Origin: a bacterium
GTDB taxonomy: Bacteria > Actinomycetota > Acidimicrobiia > UBA5794 > ZC4RG35
Length of the DNA stretch: 9,214 nucleotides
Assembly (NCBI GenBank): GCA_028819835.1
Contig: JAPPKR010000263.1
Location: forward strand, 1-9,214
Direction of reading: 5' to 3'
A program made the position numbers and the translations under genes. The notes beneath the pieces were generated by a model. It saw nothing but the letters and a program-made list of their open reading frames with translations. It had not been told where the DNA came from and searched no databases. Positions 1-6,720 of this stretch are shown here, piece by piece (the first letter of the stretch is position 1; each line of letters begins with the position of its first letter).

Positions 1-368
1 CCCGAGTGGTGGACCGGATTTGTCGGGGAGAAGCGATCGGCACCTGGGTGAATCCTGAAGCCCGGAAACTCAGCGCCCGCAAACTGTGGATCGCATTCGG
101 CCAGGAGTCCGGTGGTCGGGTGACCCTGGACGCCGGAGCGGTGCGGGCGATCACACGACTGAATGCAAGCCTGCTGCCGGTTGGGGTACGGGAGATCGAA
201 GGCGGCTTCACCGCCGGGGAGGCGGTGGAGGTGCTGGATCCCGAGGGAAGGACCATCGCCAAGGGCATTGCCCGCATCTCCGCATCCGACTGCCGGAGCC
301 TCCAGGCAAGCGCCCATCCCACGACAGAACTGATCCACCGCGACGATCTGGTGGTTTTGAGGGAGTAG
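1..368 (+). CDS. proB: Glutamate 5-kinase, C-terminal PUA domain (partial, 5' end outside window)
   Basis: This is the 3' end of glutamate 5-kinase, the cytosolic enzyme that phosphorylates L-glutamate in the first step of proline synthesis. The reading frame is open from the window edge and stops at TAG 366-368, giving about 121 visible residues; the amino-acid-kinase domain lies outside. The visible part starts in the linker (GEAIGTW) and continues through the family signature KLSARKLWIAFG into a PUA domain. That domain carries the characteristic DAGAVRAI, SLLPVGV and FTAGEAVEV blocks, which match the C-terminal third of bacterial ProB. In many Actinobacteria proB is followed by proA and then nadD-rsfS. 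Here the next gene is a convergent trkH, 87 bases away, and proA is not in the window. The identification is firm; only the start is unseen. Confidence 0.93.
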   Translation, partial: RVVDRICRGEAIGTWVNPEARKLSARKLWIAFGQESGGRVTLDAGAVRAITRLNASLLPVGVREIEGGFTAGEAVEVLDPEGRTIAKGIARISASDCRSLQASAHPTTELIHRDDLVVLRE

Positions 369-455
369 CCGCCCGAGCCCCTGCCCGGATCCGTGGCCTT
401 CCGTTTTCCTCTGTGCGGTCAGGTGTCGCAGAAGGCGACCGTGCGGCCTGGATTG

Positions 456-1946
456 CTACCTGCGCCAGACGGAAGGCATGGTGAGCACCAGGACGGGGAG
501 GATCTCCAAGCGTCCCACGATCATCAGCAGGGACAGGAGCCATTTGCCGGGAGGAGAGACCATGGCGTAGTTGGCTGTGGGTCCCACCTCTCCCAACCCG
601 GGTCCGATGTTACCCAGGCTGGCGACCACCGCCGACAGCGAGGTAAGCAGGTCCGAGGACCCGATGGACGACTCGATGGTGATGAAGACCAGCGCACCGG
701 CCCCCATGAGGAACAGGTACAGGGCCAAGAAGGAAAAGATTCCCCGGATGATGTTGGTTGAAAGCGGGCGCCTATTGAGCCGGATGATGAACATACCTCG
801 GGGGTGGATCACCCGTCGCAACTCGGTGAGGGCGGTGTTCGCCACCACCTTCAACCGGAAACTCTTGATGCCTCCCGCGGTGGATCCTGCCATCCCGCCC
901 AGGGTCATCAGGGCCAGCACCAACAGTTGCATGGGCGGCATCCACGATCCGAAATCGGCGGTGCTGTAACCGGTCGTGGTCACCATCGACACCGCCGTGA
1001 AGACACCCTCCCGCACCGCCTGCTCCCACCCGGCTCCGTGGTTGGCGAGAGCGATGGTGAGCCAGGCCGCGGCGGCCGCCACCACCATGAAGTACACCCG
1101 GAACTCCTCGTTGGCGAAGTATCGGCGGGGGTGGAGCAGGGCTCGGAAGTGGAGAGCAAAGGAGACTCCCGCCAGGACCATGAACACGATGATCACCCAT
1201 TGGGTATAGGCGCTGAACCCGGTGATGGAAGTGGCTTCGGTGCTGAAACCCCCGGTGGACAGGGTGGTCAGGGAGTGATTGACCGCCTGGAAGAGGTCCA
1301 TGTCGCCTGCCCAGAGCAACAGCGCCTCCGCGCAGGTGAGCATCAGGTAGATCAGCCACAGGCGCTTGGCGGTGTCCTGGAAACGGGGCGTCAGCCGATC
1401 GGGGTCCGCTCCTGGGGACTCGGCGCGGGCCAACTCCAGCCCGCCCACTCCCAACAGGGGCAGCACCGCCACGAACAGCAAGATAATTCCCATCCCACCC
1501 ATCCATTGGGTGAGCGACCGCCAGAAGAGAATGCCGTGGGAGAGTTGGCCGGGGTCGGCCAGCAGGGAGGCGCCGGTGGTCGTGAAACCGGAAACGGTCT
1601 CGAACACGGCGCCGGTGACGTCGGGGATCGCGCCGGAGAAGAGATAGGGCAGGGTCCCGAAGGCCGACATCATCAGCCAGGCGATGCCCACGCCCGCGAA
1701 CCCTGCCCGGGTGGTGAGGGCGGTGGGCTTCTCCACAGACAAGCGCAGCAGTCCTCCGGTGGCCACCGTGACCGCGGCGGCCGCCCCGATCGCCCTGGCA
1801 TCGGAGTATTCGCCGTACAGAAGCGACACCCCTGCGGCCAGCAGCATCATCAGGCCCACCGCCATGGCGGTCACCCCGGTTACCAGGAGCAGGGAGGTGA
1901 ACATCCCGCGGCGACCCAGCCAGCCCACCGCGGAGGTCAATTTCAC
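456..1946 (-). CDS. trkH: Trk/Ktr-type potassium transporter, membrane subunit
   Basis: This is the K+-translocating membrane subunit of a Trk system, predicted at 496 residues (E. coli TrkH is about 483). All four selectivity-filter loops of the superfamily are visible: SGFTTTGAS (119-127), LSTGGFST (229-236), VTTTGYST (322-329) and SLGNIGPG (443-450). The conserved loop GGMAGSTAGGIKSF (350-363) that gates the third pore helix is present, as is WMGGMG (148-153). Around ten hydrophobic segments separate these loops, and the C-terminus keeps the usual GRLEILPV ending. I chose GTG at 1946 because it overlaps the trkA stop as GTGA and follows GGGGAAGAG on the minus strand; the frame stays open further upstream, but that part is antisense-like sequence inside trkA. 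TrkA is the upstream partner, so the two subunits are probably translationally coupled. TrkH acts in the cytoplasmic membrane. Confidence 0.93.
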   Translation of the reverse strand: MKLTSAVGWLGRRGMFTSLLLVTGVTAMAVGLMMLLAAGVSLLYGEYSDARAIGAAAAVTVATGGLLRLSVEKPTALTTRAGFAGVGIAWLMMSAFGTLPYLFSGAIPDVTGAVFETVSGFTTTGASLLADPGQLSHGILFWRSLTQWMGGMGIILLFVAVLPLLGVGGLELARAESPGADPDRLTPRFQDTAKRLWLIYLMLTCAEALLLWAGDMDLFQAVNHSLTTLSTGGFSTEATSITGFSAYTQWVIIVFMVLAGVSFALHFRALLHPRRYFANEEFRVYFMVVAAAAAWLTIALANHGAGWEQAVREGVFTAVSMVTTTGYSTADFGSWMPPMQLLVLALMTLGGMAGSTAGGIKSFRLKVVANTALTELRRVIHPRGMFIIRLNRRPLSTNIIRGIFSFLALYLFLMGAGALVFITIESSIGSSDLLTSLSAVVASLGNIGPGLGEVGPTANYAMVSPPGKWLLSLLMIVGRLEILPVLVLTMPSVWRR

Positions 1947-3292
1947 GTCTCTTCCCCGTGGAATAGGTTCTCGACAGTGGTGATGTGATCGGGAAGGCTG
2001 AACACGATGATCCGGTCCCCGGGCTCGATTACGGTCTCTCCGCGGGGCAGGATCGGGGACATGTTCCGGACGATGCCCCCGACCATCGACCCCTCGGGGA
2101 GGTCGATGTCCATCATCCGCAGTCCGGCGACCGGGCTTTCGGGTCCCACGTCCAGCTCGATGGCTTCCGCGTCCGAGTCGCTGAAGGTGACGACCGAGTG
2201 GACGACTCCCCGGCGGACGTACCGAAGGATGCTTCCCGCAGCCAGCAGACGAGGGGAGACCGCCGCGTCGATGCCCTTGCCTTCCAGCAACTCCACGTGG
2301 TGCTGATTGTGCAGCCGGGCGACCGCCATCTGCACGCCCAGCGCTTTGGACACCAGGCACACCAGGGCGTTGCTGGCGTCGTCCTCGGAGAGGGCGAGAA
2401 GAGCGTCTCTCTCTCCGAGGTCCAGTCTCCCCAGGGTGTTGGGATGAACGGGATCATCGCATATGGCCAGCGCCCGGGGGTTGTCCTCGGCCACCTTGCG
2501 ACAGATCACGCGATCGGGGCTGATGTAAGTCACCGACAGCCGCGCCTCGCAGAGTTTCCGGATGGCGACCCTGGACAGCCGGGAGTCGCCGGTCACCACC
2601 GCACGGGTGGCGAGCCGTGTCTTGATTCCCAGCAGCTTGGCCGCGAACTTGACATCCCGGGGATCCACCATCATCAGGACGTGATCGCCTTCCCGTACCC
2701 TGGTGTGATCCCTGGCCACCAGGGTGTCGCCGTCCCGGATGATGGCCACCACCAGGAAATCCCGCCTCTTGCTGAGATTGGCGAGGTCCCGCAGAGGCTT
2801 TTCCAGAAGGGGAGAGGAGGGTTGGGCGATGGCGCCCACCAACAGCAATCTCCCGTTGGCGAACTCCCAGTGTTCGGAGAGGCCGCTCAACCGGACCAGC
2901 CTCACCAGTTCGTCGGCGGTGGCTTCATCCGGATCGATGACCACCTTTACTCCCATGTTGTGGAGCCCCGACCTCAGGGCGGAATCGGATATCCGCGCCA
3001 CGGTCTGGTTTATCCCCAGGGTGGTGGCCGAGTGGCATGCCAGTGCGTTGACCCCGTCCTGATCGGTGACCGCGATTAGTAGGTCCACGGAGTCGCCCAC
3101 CGCTTCCATGGCCTCCTTCAGCACGCGCTGACCTGCACCGTTGCCGGTGATCGTCAGTACGTCCAAACGGGAATTGAGAGCCTCTGCGGTGTGGGGATCC
3201 GCTTCGATGACCACCACCTCCTGGCCATCGGCTGAGAGGCGTTCGGCGAGATAGCTGCCGACCGCGCCAGCCCCAACAATGATGATCTTCAT
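1943..3292 (-). CDS. trkA: Trk potassium uptake regulatory subunit with tandem RCK domains
   Basis: This is the cytosolic NAD(H)-binding RCK subunit that controls TrkH, at 449 residues (E. coli TrkA is 458). Two RCK modules are visible. The first Rossmann fold starts with VGAGAVGSYLA (6-16) and has the ribose-binding acidic residue E30 at the end of strand 2. It is followed by a TrkA_C module (about 135-222) with REGDHVLMM. The second Rossmann-like module begins near residue 228 as AVVTGDSRLSRVA, where the glycine motif is degenerate. The second TrkA_C lies at about 370-445 (IEPGDRIIVFS). The ATG at 3292 has AAGGA eight bases upstream on the minus strand. The gene is first in a two-gene operon with trkH and is divergent from the MoxR ATPase gene. 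The family call is certain; the ligand state of the second module is inferred. Confidence 0.93.
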   Translation of the reverse strand: MKIIIVGAGAVGSYLAERLSADGQEVVVIEADPHTAEALNSRLDVLTITGNGAGQRVLKEAMEAVGDSVDLLIAVTDQDGVNALACHSATTLGINQTVARISDSALRSGLHNMGVKVVIDPDEATADELVRLVRLSGLSEHWEFANGRLLLVGAIAQPSSPLLEKPLRDLANLSKRRDFLVVAIIRDGDTLVARDHTRVREGDHVLMMVDPRDVKFAAKLLGIKTRLATRAVVTGDSRLSRVAIRKLCEARLSVTYISPDRVICRKVAEDNPRALAICDDPVHPNTLGRLDLGERDALLALSEDDASNALVCLVSKALGVQMAVARLHNQHHVELLEGKGIDAAVSPRLLAAGSILRYVRRGVVHSVVTFSDSDAEAIELDVGPESPVAGLRMMDIDLPEGSMVGGIVRNMSPILPRGETVIEPGDRIIVFSLPDHITTVENLFHGEET

Positions 3293-3401
3293 AGTTGCGT
3301 TCCTTAAGATTACCGATCGTGGGGACAGTTGGCTAAGACGGCTGCGGGGACCCCCTGCAGCGTCGGGTAAACTGGGTGCTCCCGCACCAGGGAGATCCGC
3401 A
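3293..3401. promoter_or_regulatory. Divergent intergenic region between trkA and the MoxR ATPase gene
   Basis: These 109 bases separate the trkA ATG (minus strand) from the preferred MoxR start (plus strand), so promoters for both operons should lie here. On the minus strand a TAATCT hexamer (3307-3312) abuts the trkA Shine-Dalgarno AAGGA (3301-3305). On the plus strand a TANNNT-type hexamer TAAACT (3368-3373) lies about 16 bases upstream of AGGGAG (3389-3394). I could not find a convincing -35 box at normal spacing for either, so these -10 calls are weak. Confidence 0.35.
3389..3394 (+). promoter_or_regulatory. Ribosome binding site that points to an ATT start
   Basis: AGGGAG is followed after seven bases (3395-3401) by ATT at 3402-3404, in frame with the MoxR ATPase. 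No ATG, GTG or TTG occurs in this frame between 3282 and the internal Met codon at about 3501. The Shine-Dalgarno therefore decides between a start at 3402 and the ATG codons at 3279/3282, which lie inside the trkA coding sequence and have no ribosome binding site. Confidence 0.5.
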
Positions 3402-4265
3402 ATTCCCGACCCGTTCCAGTCCCCCGAGGCGATAATTGACGCCCTCGCGGCCCAGGGTTACCTGCCGTCTGCACGGATCGCCCAGGTGATCTATCTTGCC
3501 ATGCGCCTCAACAAGCCCGTGCTTGCCGAGGGTCCGGCGGGGGTGGGGAAGACCGAGTTGGCCAAGGCGATGGCCGCCGGCGGGGGACGCAGGCTGGTCC
3601 GGCTGCAGTGTTATGAGGGCCTCGACGAGTCGAAGGCCCTCTATGAGTGGAACTACCGGAAGCAACTGCTTCGGATATCCTCTGATTCCTCGTCCGGGTG
3701 GAAGGAGATGTCCGAGGACATTTTCTCGGAGAGCTTCCTGCTGCCCCGCCCTCTCCTGACCGCCATCTCGTCGCCCGATCCGGTCGTGCTCCTGGTTGAT
3801 GAAATCGACCGGGTCGAGATGGAGACCGAGGCTTTGCTCCTGGAGGTTCTCTCCGAGTTCCAGATCACCATCCCGGAGTTGGGGACGGTCAAGGCCGATT
3901 CCCAGCCCCTGGTGATCCTGACCTCCAACAACACCCGTGAACTCTCCGAGGCGCTGCGGCGCCGGTGTCTGTTCCTGCACATCCCCTATCCCAGCCCGGA
4001 ACGGGAACGGGAGATCCTCCTGGCCCGCGCTCCTGGCTTGCCCGAAGCATTGGCCGATTCGATCGCCCGGGTGGCCCGCAGCCTCAGGGGAATGGCCCTC
4101 AAAAAGCCCCCATCGGTCTCGGAGACCATCGACTGGGCGCGGACCCTGCTCACCCTTGGAGTGACGAGAGTCGACTCGGAGTCCTTCTCCGAAACGTCGC
4201 ACGTCCTGCTCAAGTATCAGGCCGACATAGACATCGCCCTCAAGGAACTGGCCACCGAGAGCTGA
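3402..4265 (+). CDS. MoxR-family AAA+ ATPase (CoxD-like)
   Basis: This is a cytosolic AAA+ ATPase of the MoxR group, which usually works with a VWA-domain partner as a chaperone or metal-cofactor-insertion machine; CoxD of CO dehydrogenase maturation is the named relative. From the ATT at 3402 it is 287 residues. The N-terminus reads PDPFQSPEA. Walker A is GPAGVGKT (44-51), followed by the group-typical LQCYEGLD and YEWNYRKQLL (68-90). Walker B is LLVDEIDR (130-137), and TSNNTRE with ALRRRC (174-189) supplies sensor 1 and the arginine finger. The ATT start is chosen because AGGGAG precedes it by seven bases and the protein then begins where such ATPases normally begin. The alternative ATG at 3279 adds 41 residues antisense to the trkA start. 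The VWA gene follows after six bases. The substrate is unknown, and no CO dehydrogenase genes are in view. Confidence 0.85.
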   Translation: MPDPFQSPEAIIDALAAQGYLPSARIAQVIYLAMRLNKPVLAEGPAGVGKTELAKAMAAGGGRRLVRLQCYEGLDESKALYEWNYRKQLLRISSDSSSGWKEMSEDIFSESFLLPRPLLTAISSPDPVVLLVDEIDRVEMETEALLLEVLSEFQITIPELGTVKADSQPLVILTSNNTRELSEALRRRCLFLHIPYPSPEREREILLARAPGLPEALADSIARVARSLRGMALKKPPSVSETIDWARTLLTLGVTRVDSESFSETSHVLLKYQADIDIALKELATES

Positions 4266-4271
4266 ACCGCC

Positions 4272-5738
4272 GTGCTGGGTCTGCTCACCGACTTTGTGGA
4301 GGAGTTGAGAGCGGCCGGGATTCCGGTGTCAACCGTGGAGACCATCGACGCCCTGGAAGCCGCGGCCGTGGTGGACTTGGCCGACCGCGCCGCCCTCAAG
4401 GCCGCCTTGGGAGCCACCCTGGTCAAGTCAGCCCGGCACCTCGATGCCTTCGACACAGCCTTCGAGGTGTTCTTCGGCCTGGGCCGGCCTCCACCCCCGG
4501 CCGAGACCGACATCGGAGGCGGGTCCGTCTCCTCTGATGACCCTTCGCCGCAAGGAAGCTCCGGCGGGGCGGGTTCCCTTGCGGAGTTGTTGGCGGCGGC
4601 GATGGGCGGTCACGATTGGGAGACGGTCCGCGGCCTGGTGGAGCGGGCGGTGGAGGAGTTGGCGGGGATGACCTCGGGGCGCCCGGTGGGAGGCGCCTAT
4701 TACCTCTACCGCACCCTGAGGCGGCTGGACGTCGATTCTCTGCGGCAGATGCTGATGGAGTTGGTAGAAGAACGGGGATCCCATCCGGGCCTCGGCGATG
4801 AAACACTGGAGAGGCGCCTCCGGGCCGAGGAGGTCGATGCGCTGATCGAGAGACTGAGGGAGGAACTGATGGCGGAGATTCGCCGACGGCTGGTGGCCGA
4901 TCGGGGAAGCCAGGCGGTGGCGGCCACGCTGCGCGCCCCGCCGCTGGAGGAAATGGACCTCATGCATGCCTCCGATGCGCAACTCCGCAGGATCGAGGAA
5001 CTGATAGGGCCGCTCACCCGCAAACTGGCCGCCCGGCTCGCCCGGCGCGATCTACACCGCCGCCAGGGTCGTCTGGACTTCCGCCGCACGGTCCGGGCCT
5101 CTCTGGCCACCGGAGGGGTCCCCCTGGATGTTCGTTTCCGCTCCATGCGACGTTTCCGTCCCGAGATCTTCCTTCTGTGCGACGTCTCGGGCTCCATGGC
5201 GACCTTCGCCCGCTTCACCCTGCAGTTCACCTATGCGATGTCGGCCCGGTTCTCCAGTCTTCGAGCCTTTGCCTTCGTGGACGGAGTGGACGAGATCACG
5301 GGCCTTCTCACACCCGGCCTCCGCTTCGGAGAGGCCGCCCAGCGGATCTTCTCGGAAGCCGAGGTGGTGGAACTGGACGGCCATTCCGACTACGGGAATG
5401 CGTTCTCCCGGTTCTCCAACCGTTACGGAGGCGAACTGACCGCCCGCTCCACCGTCATCATCGCCGGGGACGCTCGCAACAACTACCGGGATTTCACAGG
5501 CGAGGCCTTGGCGGAGATGGCGAGAGTGGCCGAAGCGGTCTATTGGCTGAATCCCGAGCCCCGGGCCTATTGGGACACCGGAGATTCCCTCCAGTCCCGG
5601 ATGTCGGCGCACTGCACGGAGGTGTACGAGGTGAGAAACCTCCTCCAACTGGAGCAGTTCGTGGAGAACCTCGCCGACCACCGTCGCAAGCGCCCTGTCG
5701 GGCCGATCAGGGCGCCAGCTTCGCCAGTCGGTCGATGA
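4272..5738 (+). CDS. VWA domain-containing CoxE-like protein
   Basis: This 488-residue protein is the expected VWA partner of the preceding MoxR ATPase. The N-terminal part (about 1-70) resembles the CoxE-family helical region (VEELRAAGIPVSTVETIDAL). A Pro/Gly/Ser-rich linker (about 71-104) follows, then a charged helical region (105-265). The signature RRTVRASLATGGVPLD (271-286) leads into the VWA domain at about 298. The metal-binding MIDAS motif is intact as DVSGSM (304-309), with S372 in the place of the usual second-motif Thr and D400 in GDARNNYRDF. The C-terminus has NPEPRAYWDTGDS and VRNLLQLEQFV, typical of this group. The GTG start is six bases after the upstream stop, with only a weak GAGAG at longer spacing, so coupled translation is likely. 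The last 32 coding bases overlap the convergent GAPDH gene. The client protein is unknown. Confidence 0.88.
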   Translation: MLGLLTDFVEELRAAGIPVSTVETIDALEAAAVVDLADRAALKAALGATLVKSARHLDAFDTAFEVFFGLGRPPPPAETDIGGGSVSSDDPSPQGSSGGAGSLAELLAAAMGGHDWETVRGLVERAVEELAGMTSGRPVGGAYYLYRTLRRLDVDSLRQMLMELVEERGSHPGLGDETLERRLRAEEVDALIERLREELMAEIRRRLVADRGSQAVAATLRAPPLEEMDLMHASDAQLRRIEELIGPLTRKLAARLARRDLHRRQGRLDFRRTVRASLATGGVPLDVRFRSMRRFRPEIFLLCDVSGSMATFARFTLQFTYAMSARFSSLRAFAFVDGVDEITGLLTPGLRFGEAAQRIFSEAEVVELDGHSDYGNAFSRFSNRYGGELTARSTVIIAGDARNNYRDFTGEALAEMARVAEAVYWLNPEPRAYWDTGDSLQSRMSAHCTEVYEVRNLLQLEQFVENLADHRRKRPVGPIRAPASPVGR

Positions 5739-6720
5739 GATCCACCACCCGGTTGGAATAACCCCACTCGTTGTCGTACCAGGCGAGGGTCCTTGCCAGG
5801 TTGGCGCCCAGGACCTCGGTGCCTCCCGAATCGAAGACGGTGGAATGGGGATTGCCGATGATGTCGGAGGAGACGACCGGGGCCTCGGTGTACTCCACGA
5901 TCCCGGCGAACCGCCCTGCCGCTTCGGCCCGAACCGTGTCGTTCAGTTCTTCGGCCGTGACATCCGCCGACAGTTCCACCACCAGGTCCACTATCGACCC
6001 ATCGGCTACCGGCACGCGCATCGCCATCCCGTCCAGCCTTCCCTCCAACTCGGGAAGCACCTTCCCCACCGCCTTGGCGGCTCCGGTGCTGGTGGGAATG
6101 ATGTTCTCGGTGGCGGCGCGGCTACGCCGAAGATCGGCATGGGGAACGTCGGCCAGCCTCTGGTCGTTCGTGTAGGCGTGCACCGTGGTCATCAGCCCGC
6201 GGCGGATCTCGAAGTGGTCGTGGAGGATTTTGGCGAGAGGGGCAAGGCAGTTGGTGGTGCAGGAGGCATTGGAGATGAGGGAGGCGTCCGGCCCGAGCAG
6301 GTGATCGTTCACGCCCAGCACCAGGGTCAGGTCGAGGGCGTCCTTGGGGGGAACGGTGAGAATCACCCGCTTGGCGCCCGCCTCCAGGTGTTTGGTCAGG
6401 GCGCTGCGGGTGCGGAACACTCCCGTGGACTCCACCACCACGTCCACTCCCAGTTCGTCCCACGGAAGCCGGGAGGGGTCCGGTTCGCACAGCATGCGGG
6501 CTTCATGTCGGCCGACCGTCATCACACCCTCGGCCAACCCGACCTCCTGATCCAGGCGGCCCATCACCGAGTCGTACCGGAGCAGGTAGGCCAGCACGTC
6601 GTCGTCCGCCAGGTCGTTGACAGCCACCACCTCCAGATGAGGCAGGCTTCGTTGGATGAGGATTCGCAGCACCGAGCGCCCGATCCTCCCGAAACCGTTG
6701 ATCGCCACCCTGGTCGTCAT
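5707..6720 (-). CDS. gap: Type I glyceraldehyde-3-phosphate dehydrogenase, canonical active site
   Basis: This is a 337-residue phosphorylating GAPDH, the cytosolic enzyme that interconverts glyceraldehyde 3-phosphate and 1,3-bisphosphoglycerate. The Rossmann motif is NGFGRIGR (8-15). D36 in VNDLADD and P193 in DVPHADL are the residues associated with NAD+ rather than NADP+ preference. The catalytic Cys154 sits in SNASCTTNC (150-158) and His181 in TTVHAYTNDQ. The phosphate-site residues T184, T212 (TSTGAA) and R235 (AMRVPV) are all present, as is N317 in WYDNEWGYS. The ATG at 6720 overlaps the stop of the upstream GAPDH-like gene as ATGA, so translation is probably coupled. No pgk or tpiA neighbours are seen, unlike the usual glycolytic gap cluster, so this may be a second, specialised GAPDH of the genome. 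The 3' end overlaps the VWA gene on the other strand. Confidence 0.95.
   Translation of the reverse strand: MTTRVAINGFGRIGRSVLRILIQRSLPHLEVVAVNDLADDDVLAYLLRYDSVMGRLDQEVGLAEGVMTVGRHEARMLCEPDPSRLPWDELGVDVVVESTGVFRTRSALTKHLEAGAKRVILTVPPKDALDLTLVLGVNDHLLGPDASLISNASCTTNCLAPLAKILHDHFEIRRGLMTTVHAYTNDQRLADVPHADLRRSRAATENIIPTSTGAAKAVGKVLPELEGRLDGMAMRVPVADGSIVDLVVELSADVTAEELNDTVRAEAAGRFAGIVEYTEAPVVSSDIIGNPHSTVFDSGGTEVLGANLARTLAWYDNEWGYSNRVVDLIDRLAKLAP

Noticed and set aside
415..444. Possible terminator between proB and trkH (GTCGC-AGAAG-GCGAC, 425-439, and CGGTC/GACCG)
   Set aside because: Stems are only 5 bp, mutually exclusive, and no T-tract follows on either strand; too weak to annotate.
1947..2360. 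N-terminal extension of TrkH inside trkA
   Set aside because: The GTGA overlap with a ribosome binding site at 1946 gives a normal TrkH length; the extension is an out-of-frame reading of TrkA.
804..3079. Long plus-strand open frames opposite trkH and trkA (804-1988 and 1985-3079)
   Set aside because: They are His/Gln/Gly-rich, low-complexity antisense translations without any recognisable domain. The minus strand encodes clear TrkH and TrkA; open antisense frames are expected in GC-rich codon usage.
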